From positions 95,312,202 to 95,376,201 of the forward strand of contig NC_134701.1 of assembly GCF_043290135.1 (NCBI RefSeq): a stretch of 64,000 nt of DNA, read 5' to 3'. This document shows, piece by piece, positions 11,250-21,834 of the stretch. The notes beneath the pieces are model-generated. The model was not told where the DNA came from. It was given only the letters and a program-made list of their open reading frames with translations, and did no database searches. The translations under genes were made by a program, and so were the position numbers. This stretch comes from Rhipicephalus microplus. Lineage: Eukaryota; Arthropoda; Arachnida; Ixodida; Ixodidae. Position 1 is the first letter of the stretch; each line of letters starts with the position of its first letter.

Positions 11250-11754
11250 AGGGGCGAAGCTCCTTAAGGCGTGGGCTGTGCGTCCCCTGTATGTAGCCAC
11301 CTCTCGTTTAGTTCTTGCAGTGTCCACTAGATGGCGGTACCGTTTCCCGTATGTCGCCTCTTCTCGTTTAGTTCTTGCAGTGTTCACTAGATGGCGGCAC
11401 CGTCTCCTGCATGTAGCCACCTCTCGTTTAGTTCTTTCAGTGCTCACTAGATGGCGGGACCTGTAGCTGATGATGAAAAGATGCAAGATGTTATAAACTA
11501 GACGGTGGTACTTGTAGTTGATGATGAAAGATGCGAGATGTTATAAAGTAGGAATGATGTCACATATGGCACGTGTCATTGGTGGAAGGCAATCGTTTGA
11601 TTTAGTGCGGCGACGTATGCTAGGGGGAGCATTGTAATAAAATCGAGTGGGCAAAATGTACGGAAGATTCATGGTTTACCAGGTTTTCCTCCAGAGCTTC
11701 GCCCACTCATCATCATTCACTTCGTGGATTTGGCGGCAATTTTTTAATTGGTAC
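11250..11754. mobile_element. Inverted-end repeat element with three tandem CTCF-like units, inside the satellite
   Basis: It starts with TTAGGGGCGAAGCTCCTTAA and ends near GAGCTTCGCCCACTC, so the ends are inverted relative to each other. Within it, three units of about 62 bases (11278-11462) each contain TCTCGTTTAGTTCTT and a CACTAGATGGCGG box. A related element with the same ends lies at 51303-52270. It splits the surrounding satellite array, suggesting insertion. No transposase frame. Confidence 0.6.
11329..11460 (+). promoter_or_regulatory. Three CTCF-consensus-like sites in tandem
   Basis: CCACTAGATGGCGG at about 11327-11340 fits the CTCF core CCASYAGRKGGCRS at every position. TCACTAGATGGCGG near 11387 and TCACTAGATGGCGG near 11449 each differ at the first base. 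Spacing is about 60 bases because each lies in a tandem unit. Binding is inferred from the motif only. Confidence 0.4.
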
Positions 11755-12440
11755 ACAAGTCATAATTATCATGTTTGGACATGTCATCAATCTTCATCAT
11801 CTGTTCACGTGACGTAATATCAAATATGTGTAAAGCTACCAAAATGGCCGCAAGCGCATCATAAGCGTGTCATGTAGTCATGTTTTACATTATACGTATG
11901 TGGTGATTATAATGTTTGGACGTGCCATTTACCTTCGCCGTTCATTCACATCACGTAGTACCAAATTCAGTGTATGTCAAGAAAGAGCAACAACCATGAG
12001 CGTATCATTAGCCATGTTCTTAAAATGCACCCATGTCATGAATATTGTGTTTCCACTAGTCATATACTTTCATCATGTGTTCACGTCTCGTAATGCCAAA
12101 TTTGGTATATGTGAAGCTAACGAGACGACCACGAGCGCACCTTGAGCTGGTGTTGTAGTCATCATATACATGACATGCATGTCATGATTTTCACGTTTGG
12201 GCCGGTCACTTATGTTCACCTTGCAGTCATGTCATGCCATACCCGTTTTGCATTATGTGATGTGGACGGAACCACCACGAGAGCAGTAAGACCATGACAT
12301 GTAAACAGTAACATTCATGACATACAAGTCATAATTTTAATGTTATGAACTAGTAAATATGCTCATCATACAGGTATGTTATGCCATACCAATTTTTGTA
12401 TAGATCCCATTATCGAAACGGCCAGGAGGGCTAAAAGTCG
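11755..12440 (+). repeat. Satellite-like tandem array, right block, with conserved junction to microsatellite
   Basis: Continues the units of about 145-150 bases, at roughly 11755, 11886, 12013 and 12166. It ends with CGAAACGGCCAGGAGGGCTA before the GACA tract. The same junction wording (CGAAACAGCCAAAAGGGCTA) precedes the GATA tract at 62760. Confidence 0.8.
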
Positions 12441-12450
12441 TAGGCGGCTA

Positions 12451-12842
<392 letters not shown>

Positions 12843-12900
12843 CGGCCAAGGTTACCGTAGCTCACTAAGAAATGCTTCGCACATAAAAACGAGCCCTTAA
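12843..12900 (+). repeat. Conserved right end of the satellite-microsatellite composite
   Basis: Ends with CTAAGAAATGCTTCGCA. Nearly the same sequence follows the GATA tract at 63137-63180 and closes the dispersed repeat near 59032-59080. Confidence 0.7.
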
Positions 12901-13460
12901 ATTCTCTTTCTTTGTTTATGTCCGTATGCATGCCTTTCGCAGAGTTCCAAGTAAAGTCTTAGCGCCTCCAGCAAGTGCAGAAAGTTGAGCACGCTGCAAA
13001 AGACTTGCATTAGTTCAAGTGAGAGGCGCCTGAAAAAGTCACTCTTTTGAAGTCATGCTGATGGTTTTGTAGTTTTTCACGTGTTCACTGTGACGCACGC
13101 TACGTAGGGCAAACCACTCTAGTTACATCGAGGTTCTCCCAAATAGTGGACTCTAGTTCGTAAACAGTGTTGGATCTCTGTTCCATGCTAGCCTTCGCCG
13201 TGTATAATATTGGACTCAACGTTGAACAGTTTGAACAACGAGGAGAAATGCCAGGTGCGTCATTTCTCTGCGTCACAACTGAACACGCGAATAGTGTTGT
13301 TCCAAGCACCGACACAGTGCGTCACATGCAGCAGCCATGGGCTCCCTGTGTAATACGCCGTGCAGCTGCGATTGATCGCATACTCTTCGTTGGCCCGGAT
13401 TTGTGGACGATTGTAAAAAGTGCGTAGGTGTCACAACCAATCAACTCAGGTACAACTCAG
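12901..13460. other. Upstream region of the split secreted-protein gene
   Basis: No repeat recognised. The short plus-strand frame at 13167-13427 has no family match that I know. This stretch would hold the promoter-proximal elements of the gene starting at 13514. Confidence 0.4.
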
Positions 13461-13468
13461 GTATATAG
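13461..13468 (+). promoter_or_regulatory. TATA box of the split secreted-protein gene
   Basis: GTATATAGGG lies 53 bases before the ATG at 13514. A start site 25-30 bases downstream would fall at about 13488-13495, leaving a 5' UTR of roughly 20-25 bases. Inferred from position and motif. Confidence 0.55.
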
Positions 13469-13513
13469 GGACAGCAGGGGCGAGGCATCTTTCTCTTACG
13501 TTCCCTTAGCGAG

Positions 13514-13595
13514 ATGTCAACTATGGCCTATATCTGCCTCCTCGCCGGTCTTGTTAGCGCTGCGACAGTGACGTTTGGAGCCGAAGTTCCAACTA
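13514..13595 (+). CDS. Exon 1 of a split gene for a secreted cysteine-rich protein: signal peptide
   Basis: ATG at 13514 opens 27 codons starting MSTMAYICLLAGLVSAATVT, a textbook signal peptide with a hydrophobic core and likely cleavage after VSA. The exon ends at AACTA|GTGAGT, a strong donor in phase 1. A TATA box lies just upstream, supporting this as the true first coding exon. The exon was not evident as an ORF because it is only 82 bases long. Together with the later exons it would encode a small extracellular protein, of the kind abundant in arthropod saliva or haemolymph. That function is inference: I do not recognise the family. Confidence 0.7.
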
Positions 13596-15844
13596 GTGAG
13601 TACATGTACCTAAAGAGAACGATATCACGTTACTTCGGTTTTAAATTAATGGAAACATAGATAAGAAAAGCCAGCCATTCGAGTGACTTGTGGCTTGAAG
13701 CTATGAACGTTGTCTCGAGTATTGCACATTGAAACTGTTCTCTCTGTAGATCACCAATTTTTGTGTCGTAAGCATTGGTACCAAACATGCTTAAAATTCA
13801 TTATAGTTGTGACGTATTAGGTGCCAAAAATATTATGGTCAGGGTTTATAACTTATACAGTTGTACAATTTGCCCCCCATAAGCATTTTCCCCGGTAATT
13901 GTCAGTGGCAAATAACAATTCTTCTTGTTAAGCTCACTCCCTGCAAGAGGCAGAACTAATCCCGCACTTGCGCAATACACTATGAATAAATTTACTTTAT
14001 AACACGAATTCGGTGACTAATGATTGCTTGTGAAAAAAGTATATGTAAGTAATGTGCTTTCGCTGGTGGGTTGTCAATACATATATACATTTAGTGGAAC
14101 GATTTATCAGCATGGAAGCGGAAATTTTCAAGATTAAAGAATATTAGTAGCAATCGCTTTCTGGCCATCAGTCTTTTATTCCATGAAGAACGCACCCATT
14201 AGAAGTACGACCTTCGTACCACTGCTATCGTGTAGAAGTGGGCGCACTCCAAGTTGGTGAAGAGGGGAATAGTGAAGAATTGCTTGCACAGCGACATATA
14301 CGCAAGCAATCTATTGAGCGCATGAGCGAAAGTTTCCATGAACAAGTTCCGCGTCTTCGGTCCGCAGGTTACCCTACAGATGTGCTTATCAGTGTTTCTC
14401 AGGGCCTCGTCAGGTTGAACTCACCAAAAAACACTCCTGCCCAGCCCGCTTCCATCTGCTACGAGGAAGGTCGCGGATCATTACGCATATATATTGATGA
14501 GCCATCACTTCGACTCAAAGAAATATGATACCTCGCGGATGTTAAACTATAGCTTTTGACTCGCATAATGTTGCAGAGCTAACGCTGACTAACCAGACCT
14601 GCATCCGCACGGATGCCAAAATAAGCATAAAAAAGGTCTATAGAATAGAATGATGCAGCGGTTTAAAAGCTGCTATGTGGCAAAAATTACGCAGGTCAAA
14701 GTTGATGCTGCGTCACGAAGCGTTTAAATCAGCATCGACGCAATGTGAACGAAAAAACATGGTGGGTTTCTCGATGGTCACTGCAGGCACTGCAGTAGTT
14801 GAAGTGCAAGTGACGATGTTCGTAGCACGTATGTGCCCATACTTAAGGAATATCCAATTATCTTTATTTAGCAACACGCTCGAAACGCTACTGAATATAG
14901 AGTTGTGTTGTATAAGGCTGCCATAAGGTTTGCTAAAAAAGAGTGGCAGGACAAGCGCTTCTCAGACTTAGCGTGTATATAAATCTACAGCCCAAAAGAG
15001 TAGTTTCAACAAATGCGAATGAAAAACTCCGAGAGCAAGTTTTCTGTAATGCAACAGGCACTTCACTCTGCGTACTGATTATATCACAGTTGCCAGTGCC
15101 ATTTTTTTCTCGTATATGATGCAGTCTTTCTCTTTGCAGAAGTAAAAAGCGCCCTATTTTAGCTCGGCAAGAAGCTGTGACGAATTCAGGTGGAACTTGA
15201 ACGAGTATTGGATGACACAAAAACACATCTTGTAGTGAATAACAACGTACTGGTAAAGAACTTCACATGCACCCGTGCTGTACTGCGGCCCGTTTGTGTT
15301 GCATTTTGAGACGCACAATGAAAAATGTTAATTACAAGTACTTTTCTCATGAGCCGACTGAATATTGTATTTGGTCATGCACCCAAGTAATGTCGTAAAC
15401 CAGTCGACCGGAAGTAGGGCGACATTCGTTACCTCTGGTAGGCGTTATTAAAGCTTGCCTTTGAAAAGCAAGACGACTTTGCTATATGCGATCGCAGAAC
15501 CTCTGTTAGCTTTTTAGTAAAAAGAATTATTGAATACACTGACCCCTCGGCTGCACGACACACGTGAAGTGTTCTTATAGAAACGCATTGCAACAAGTAC
15601 GGCAAGCTGCACAAAATCCCCTTCATTGCACTAACTTATCCAACATTCACGAAAGCGTTTGCTGTCAATGACAGCTGCGACGAGTGAGGACGGCGGTTCT
15701 GCCAAAAGGAAATGAAATACTAAAATAATAACTTTGTGGTGTGTAAATTAATCAATGTCTCGTTATATACTCGGACTGCTGTGGTGGCAAATGGGTGACC
15801 CTGGAAAGTAAGAGTGCACATTAAAATTTTACTTTTTTTTGCAG
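13596..15844 (+). other. Intron 1 of the split gene (2.2 kb)
   Basis: Begins GTGAGT and ends TTTTTTTTGCAG. It holds no element I can delimit, except a possible retroelement scrap at 14238-14528. Confidence 0.6.
14238..14528 (+). pseudogene. Possible relic of a reverse transcriptase-type ORF
   Basis: A 97-codon open frame contains RHIRKQSIERMSESFHEQV, then LRSAGYPTDVLISVSQGL. The GYP..VLISV wording resembles the linker region after the RT palm in Penelope-like and related elements. Nothing else of such an element is visible around it, and a non-ATG start is required. Weak identification. Confidence 0.3.
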
Positions 15845-15894
15845 GTGGCCACTGCATTAACGTTACGATTAGGGATGTGATGGGTATTGGCGAG
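15845..15894 (+). CDS. Exon 2 of the split secreted-protein gene
   Basis: The acceptor TTTTACTTTTTTTTGCAG precedes a 50-base exon. With the single base carried over from exon 1 it reads S-GHCINVTIRDVMGIGE, and it ends at GAG|GTAAGT in phase 0. It brings the first cysteine of the mature protein and an N-glycosylation sequon (NVT). Both splice sites are close to consensus and the phase fits exon 1, which is why I accept so short an exon. Confidence 0.7.
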
Positions 15895-17061
15895 GTAAGT
15901 CAACTGTAAAGTTTTTGTTTTATTTGAATTAACGAAATTCTGTTTGTAAAATAGTTGTGACGTAAGTACTGTAGGTACAAGAAAATAAAAATAATTAAAT
16001 AGAAGAAAGAAATAGATGTCATAAAAACAGGAAAAAGGAACATTAGCGAAATGACATCTTGGCGGCAATATTACAGTTGCATAGAACACTGTACGACGGG
16101 CACCGATTGCTACGAACCGATTTTATTCTTTGCAAAACAGGTACAGAGGCCGTCCGAAACTACCAGGCCATGCTTCCCTAGGAGTACACGGGATAAGAGC
16201 CAGCGAACGTTTGACGGCCCCACTACGTCATAGCATGACATTGCGCAATGCGCATCAAAGCCCCAAATTAAGCAAATGATCGAACTTGCCGATCGTCACA
16301 CTTTCCAGTGAGATAGTTTACAACTGATCTTCCCCGTATGATGCGGTGGTAACTTAATGCTAATTACGACTGATGCTTCGTTGGAGCGACAGATTGGGAG
16401 ACGTATCAGATGCATATTAAGGACGGCAGCAAAGGTTGGCGTGATAGCATCGCAGAACAAGGTCAGCATGTCGCACAGGATGCGGAAAATTGGAGGTGGA
16501 GGCTTTTGTCCTGCGCCTCCAAGTTTACAGGTATAAAAGACAGAATATAGCCAGAAAACTGAAAAAATCACCAAAAAAGCAGTCAGATTGAGCCAAAGTT
16601 CCTAAAGTTAGCAAGAACTACCCCCGTATGGGTGATAATTGTGAAGTTCTTTTTTTTTAAGTGAAAAAACCCAAACCGTAATTAATAAAATGTAAGAAAG
16701 TACGGGAAGCGAGAAGGGCTAGAGTGCCCACTTGCACCACTAATGTATCGCAGCTAGTAAATAAATACAGCCTTAACCCTCTCAGACTAGCAATTAGAAT
16801 TGCTAATAGTCAAGCTTAAGTATTTGAATTGTTGGCTTTGGCAATCACTTCACGCAGAATTACCGTTTCTTGCGTTGTTAAAAATAGAATTTGATTTCTT
16901 AAAAACGCACTCTTACTCTTTTAGATTTTCTTTTCCGTAAAATGGTGAAGTAACATCACTATAGCGGCAATAAAAACGAGTAGAGCACGAGTGTAGTCAA
17001 CATCAAACCTTGTTGGGCTTTAACACTATGTTTTTATCCCATTCTGAATAATTTATTCTGT
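15895..17061 (+). other. Intron 2, left part, no recognised repeat
   Basis: AT-rich intronic sequence after the GTAAGT donor. I see no coding signal. The intron continues to 19697 and contains the SINE and Gypsy insertion described next. Confidence 0.5.
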
Positions 17062-17174
17062 TGATGGAGGCGGAAATGTTGTAAGCCCGTGTGCTCAGAC
17101 TTGGGTGCACATAAAGAACCCCAGGTGGGCGAAACTTTCGGAGCCCTTCACTACGGCGTCTCTGATAATCATAT

Positions 17175-17581
17175 TGCCACGTTCCATTTCACAAGTTTTT
17201 GTTATCGTTCCAAAACACCACACGATTCTCGGCGCAAACCGCGCCTGCAGGTTTCGAGAAGGTTCCGGACTATAGTAGATCATTTCGATAAGATCCCGCC
17301 CACTGTGCGAACGGTACAGATTGTTCTAGAACCTACGCCACCGCCAGCGATAACGCTAGAACATTCGACGGCAAGGGTATAAATGCCGACGCGCTTCGCC
17401 GCTTGTCAGTTGTTGATCGAAGGCCGACGCTGCGTTCGCCGCTATCAGTCCGAGACTGCTATCTGTGCAAGACTGCTGCTGTAATTAGACTTTCCCTTTA
17501 CCGGGCACAGGTTCGCCCAAATAAACAGTTAAATCCCAACATGAAGTTTCCTGTCTTTGGCCACGTCACGACCCCGTGACA
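17175..17581 (+). repeat. 5' LTR of the inverted-pol Gypsy element
   Basis: 407 bases, TG...CA. TATAAA at 17378-17383 and AATAAA at about 17520 mark the U3 and R regions. Followed by TCTGGTGGAGGTGCTGG, the likely primer-binding site. Confidence 0.88.
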
Positions 17582-17599
17582 TCTGGTGGAGGTGCTGGG

Positions 17600-18159
17600 T
17601 AAAGGCCGAAGGGCATCACCTTAAACTCGAAGAAACCGTCCGGTGTTATAAACGCCGTCTTCTCTCGGTCTCTTTCGTCGACTTCGATTTGCCAATAGCC
17701 AGTCTTGAGGTCCATTGACGAGAAGTACTTGGCATTATGGAGCCGATCAAGTGCGTCGTCTATTCGTGGGAGAGGATACACATCCTTTCTTGTGATTTTG
17801 TTCAGGTGGCGGTAATCGACGCAGAAACGTAGGGTCCCATCCTTTTTCTTCACTAACACCACGGGGGATGCCCACGGACTCTTGGACGGCTGGATAATGT
17901 CATCTCGCAGCATTTCATCAACTTGTCTCTTCATTGCCTCACGTTCTCGCGTCGAAACCCTGTACGGACTCTGACGGAGTGGTCTGGCATTTTCTTCGGT
18001 TATGATTCGATGTTTCGTGATTGGGGTCTGCTGAATTTTCGATGACGACGAAAAGCAATCTTCGTATTGCAGGAGCAGGGCCTTGAGCTGTTCTTGCATT
18101 ATTGTACCTTCATCTTTAGTTAGAGCATCGGGACGATGCCTTTTTTCAGAGGGGGGCAA
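17600..18159 (-). pseudogene. Inverted Gypsy reverse transcriptase fragment
   Basis: The minus strand reads about 185 Gypsy pol residues. They run from the region before RT (KHRIITEENARPLRQ) through [58 protein letters not shown] and FFEFKVMPFGL. The frame is open, but it ends abruptly at FGL before the YVDD box. Homology stops exactly near the primer-binding site on one side and at the second LTR on the other. Its orientation is opposite to the LTRs, so it cannot be translated from the LTR promoter. Confidence 0.88.
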
Positions 18160-18549
18160 TGCCATGTTCCATTTCACAAGTTTTTGTTATCGTTGCGAAA
18201 CACCACACGATTCCCGGCGCAAACCACGCCTGCATGTTTCGAGAAGGTCCCGGACTGTAGTAGATCATTTCGATAAGATCACGCCCACTGTGCGAACGGT
18301 ACAGATTCTTCTGTTACCTACGCCACCGCCAGCGATAACGCTAGAACATTCGACGGCAAGGGTGTAAATGCCGACGCGCTTCGCCGCTTGTCAGTAGTTG
18401 ATCGAAGGCCGACGCTGCGTTCGCCGCTATCAGTCCGAGACGGCTATCTGTGCAAGACTGCTGCTGTAATTAGACTTTCTCTTTACCGGGCACAGGTTCA
18501 CCCCCAACACGAAGTTTCCTGTCTTTGGCCACGTCACGACCCCGTGACA
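18160..18549 (+). repeat. 3' LTR of the inverted-pol Gypsy element
   Basis: 390 bases, matching 17175-17581 with substitutions. It lacks about 17 bases around AATAAA, and its TATA box has become TGTAAA (near 18361). Confidence 0.88.
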
Positions 18550-18593
18550 ATATGGTGGTTTTGGGACGTTAAACCCCACATATCAATCAATAT

Positions 18594-19697
18594 TATATTG
18601 TGTGATGACCTAGTCCGAGCACTTAATGTTACTGAATCACACCCATTTCAAGAAACGAGGAGCACTTCACCGGATATCCTATTCCTAATGCCACCGAGTT
18701 CACACTAGCAAGACGCCTGGCGCTCTTGATGACGGTTATAAGTCGGTTGAGTGGCAGGTAGTTCAAAAATGCGGGGCCTTTTGCCAATTTTCCCCTAGTC
18801 GCTGCTACATCTCTGAAAGCCTTTTGCTTATGTATTAGCATTGCTGAATAATTCAAACTTTGTCAGTGGACAATAGAAAGCCAGCGACTGTAGTGTCATA
18901 GTGATAATTCGGGCCATATCGAAAAAAAAAAGGCTAAATGTAGTCATGCAGGGAAAACGTTTTTTCGTACACCTTCGGCCTAAGAAAAAAGTTGCCACTA
19001 ACTCGAACTTGCCACTAGGCCGAAAATAGCGTAATAAATATGGGGATGATAATGGCCTAATAAAGTAGCGTAATGACAAAAGGGATGATCTAGACCTAGC
19101 CTTCTAAGTTGGCGAGTAGTGTAAGTGCAGGACGCAATAGAAAAAAAATGAAGAAAAAGTTATCTTTTTTTTGTTGGACCCAATTGAATATGGACTGACT
19201 CGTCGGAAGAGCTTTTCAGTGATTAGACATTCATGCGCAATGTGTTATTGTTGTAGCTTAGGCTAGTTCATACTTAACACCATGCTTATACATAGTCGCA
19301 ACAGGAGGGTACGCCACATTTTTTTTATTTTGCTCGAAACGAAAAACGATGGGGTAACTATGATGCCGTGGCCGTCCTCCCTTCATCATGTGTTCCGCCA
19401 GAAAACTTGCACTAATATTGCTTCCTTTTCAGAGTGTTAAACCGAAGCATCTGGTGGTGTTGGTGGCACCTGTCTCACAAGAGTCTTCAGCAGAGTTACC
19501 TATCTTTTGCACAGCATGTTTTTTTCTTTTTTTTTTATTGGTCTGTCTTCAGTATCATAGTCAATAGCTTGAAATAATTTTGAAAACTAAGTAAACGTGT
19601 TTACTTTAGAACAAAGTCATTGGGAAAGTGAGACGGGTGACTCGAATGTGATGAAATACGTTACTATAATGGTTGTGCCTTCTTTCTTTTGTTTTAG
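18594..19697 (+). other. Intron 2, right part
   Basis: No repeat boundary recognised. A second acceptor-like site (CTTCCTTTTCAG at 19421-19432) precedes an open stretch of about 30 codons, but no plausible donor follows it. The intron ends TTCTTTCTTTTGTTTTAG. Confidence 0.45.
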
Positions 19698-19737
19698 TGT
19701 CTCGGTACTTCGAACTTCTGCGACAGTAGCACCGTGA
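19698..19737 (+). CDS. Exon 3 of the split secreted-protein gene (micro-exon)
   Basis: After a strong pyrimidine tract and TTTTAG, the exon reads CLGTSNFCDSSTV, adding two cysteines. The better-looking donor GTGAGT (exon end 19733) would leave phase 0, which does not fit exon 4. The donor four bases later, GTATGC (exon end 19737), leaves phase 1 and joins exon 4 in frame. I chose 19737 for phase continuity. An unseen intermediate exon in the 27-kb intron is the alternative. Confidence 0.55.
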
Positions 19738-20539
19738 GTATGCATTCCTTTGAAATATATAGAAATATATTAAGATAGTGGCCAGAATGCCGTTATGGTA
19801 TTTTATATTTTTCGCTCACAATAGACGATCAGGCTGATCTTTTATGCGCTCAGCAGGGCCTGCCGTGTTGTATTATAAGGAGTGGGCGCACCAACTCAAA
19901 ACGAGTGGATTTTGCTGGCGGCAGTAAATATTTAGCTTATTGAGTATGACGTACACTAGAGTAACAATCATCGTAAATATATTTCTGCACGACTATTTTT
20001 CTTGGTCCACGTACCTACCGGTGCTGAGTTGACAATGCCCGTTACTCTTTCGGGGCAGCATGATTCTCATCAGCCTATTTCTACGATATTCTTACCGTTG
20101 AACAAGGGCACCCAGTCTCTTATCGCACCCATGGATAACCAAAACCTATCCGGAAGATGATTTCGGTTGCCGCGGACTAGCTTTCGTAAGGCACTGGTGA
20201 TGCGATCACTTAAAACATTTATTCGAGGAAAGAAGATTAAGGAAGGAATGTTGTTGGCTTCGGGCAGATCTATTGCTTTACATCATTTAGTGGCAAACGT
20301 CCTGCCTGGGTGCCATTTCTGATATTTGGTACTGTCGGAAGTCAACCGTAGCTACAGCAGCGATTGTTAGTCAGTTATGCATATTACGTTAAGTCCAACA
20401 TTTTTCCATTGCTTTACAACGCGATCTATGTTTTTGGAGGAGCTGAAAGATCACTCCCCAAGGTAGCTAGTGTCATCGCTAGAACGTCGCTTTCTCTTAA
20501 TTGTGTGGCAATCTTGCGCTTAACTCCACGTAGGAATAT

Positions 20540-20700
20540 TGTACTTATGCATTGAATGAATAGAAAAAGGGGAAGTAGAGCGAGAAGGAAGAAGAAAGGT
20601 AAAAGATTCGAAAGTCAACTAGACGCACGTCCGGTTTGCTACCTCGTGCTGAGGGCAGCGGAATTGTGAGAAAAAGGAATAAGGAGGGAGATAATGAACA
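20540..20700 (-). mobile_element. 3'-UTR fragment of an I-type LINE, minus strand
   Basis: The minus strand reads GAGGTAGCAAACCGGACG followed by a CTTTCTTCTTCCTTCTCGCT end, as in the fragments at 9360-9600 and 31285-31420. No coding part remains. Confidence 0.5.
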
Positions 20701-21353
20701 GTGACTCTTCCACAGAGTGCCTCTATTGAATCCACAGTTCGTACACAGTTGCTGAGCTGCGATTGTATGCACTCGCCATGGTGCTGCGAACCCCACGGAG
20801 ACAGCTCCTGAAGCCGAAGAAAAGATAAGCAGTAAATTAGCCTTGAACGCATTGGTGGGCAGCAGTCGTACTAAAGCATTAGATGGCAACTGATCTCAGA
20901 ATACGTTCGAATGTATTGATCATATTAGGTACAGGATGGCCTCTGCGACCTATCGGGTACATCAACTATGTTGTTTACGATTTCAATATGCACACCGAAG
21001 AATGGTACTGAACGCAGAGCATGCAAAATTGGTAAAGTACAGTGAGCACATGGTGTAGTCGTCATACTGCAAATCATGTGACAAGTGAAAAGCGGGATAA
21101 GAAAACATCAGGCCGAAGCGTTTGTTTTGGCCTTGTCCTGCCTTTTTATTATTTTTTTTTTCACTCGTAATCATGAAATGACCACCCAAATGTGTTCCAT
21201 GCTCCATGTAAAAGCACGTATGATGGCGATGTGCTTAGCTGCTGTTGAGTTATCTCGCGCAGTAACTAAGTTCAATACCGCAGTGCTTTGAGAATCGGAG
21301 GCCGAGAGCAAGCCAAGAATCAGCTGTTGCCCCGTCCACGGTGCACCACCTTA

Positions 21354-21624
21354 GTCTTTACATTGGCCCCGCCGCGGTGGTTTAGTGGCTAAGGTACTCG
21401 GATGCTGTTCCGAATGTCGCGTGATCGAATCCCGGCTACGGCGGCTGCATTTCCGATGGTGGCGGAAAGGTTGTAGGACCATGGGCTCAGGTTTGGATGC
21501 ACGTTAAAGAACCCCAGTTGGTCTAAATTTCCGGAGCCCTTCACTACGACGTCTCTCATATTCATATGGCGGGTTTGGGGCGTTAAACCCCACATATCAA
21601 TCAATCAATTTGTCTTTACATTGG
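21354..21624 (+). mobile_element. Complete Ruka-like SINE with target-site duplication
   Basis: The body, 21367-21611, is bounded by exact 13-base duplications GTCTTTACATTGG (21354-21366 and 21612-21624). The tRNA-like head has box A in TGGTTTAGTGGCTAAGGTAC (about 21378) and box B in GATCGAATCCC (about 21423), the two internal RNA polymerase III signals. The body continues with GGCGGAAAGGTTGTAGG, TTAAAGAACCCCAG and GGGCGTTAAACCCCACATA, and ends in (ATCA)n. It is the best reference copy in the window. Confidence 0.93.
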
Positions 21625-21834
21625 GGTGTGCCCGGTATGGCTGGCGAAGGAGCTGCAGGACTCGTTTGCTGAAAGTGCGTAATAAACAAGCGTGATCGTC
21701 AAAGCATATGCAAAATGCTTTGCCGATTTTCGTCCAAAGACGGCGTCACCGGCGTTTTCAGACTTCATTGGCAGTCTTGTGCGGTCGTGCTTCAGCTAGT
21801 GCTGACACTATACAGTGTCAATAAAGGGTATCAA

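Larger units (their letters stand above)
17175..18549 (+). mobile_element. Small Gypsy-type LTR element with an inverted pol fragment
   Basis: Two direct LTRs (17175-17581 and 18160-18549) begin TGCCA and end GTGACA. They are flanked by ATAT at 17171-17174 and 18550-18553, a 4-base target duplication. The LTRs point to the plus strand (TATA box, AATAAA, then TGGTGGAGGTGCTGG as primer-binding region). The only coding sequence between them, RT, lies on the minus strand. Gag, protease, RNase H and integrase are absent, so the element is non-autonomous. Confidence 0.88.
17062..18593 (+). mobile_element. Ruka-like SINE (plus strand) split by a Gypsy-type element
   Basis: The SINE body runs from GATGGAGGCGGAAATGTTG (17062) to 17174 and resumes at 18554 with GGTGGTTTTGGGACGTTAA, ending CCCACATATCAATCAA near 18593. 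The two halves join without loss at the ATAT duplicated by the Gypsy insertion. The tRNA-like head is missing. Confidence 0.85.

Noticed and set aside
10813..12440. Possible CRISPR-like array because of regularly spaced repeats
   Set aside because: Units are contiguous, about 145 bases long and diverged, with no short repeat/unique spacer pattern. The genome is eukaryotic.
13167..13427. 86-codon frame just upstream of the TATA box
   Set aside because: No signal peptide or known motif. Position suggests promoter-proximal DNA rather than a gene.
19433..19530. Alternative exon 3 after the CTTCCTTTTCAG acceptor
   Set aside because: Open for about 30 codons, but no reasonable GT donor in the needed phase. 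The nearby exon at 19698 has both sites.
21367..21445. Functional tRNA gene in the SINE head
   Set aside because: Part of a SINE with target-site duplications. No complete cloverleaf.
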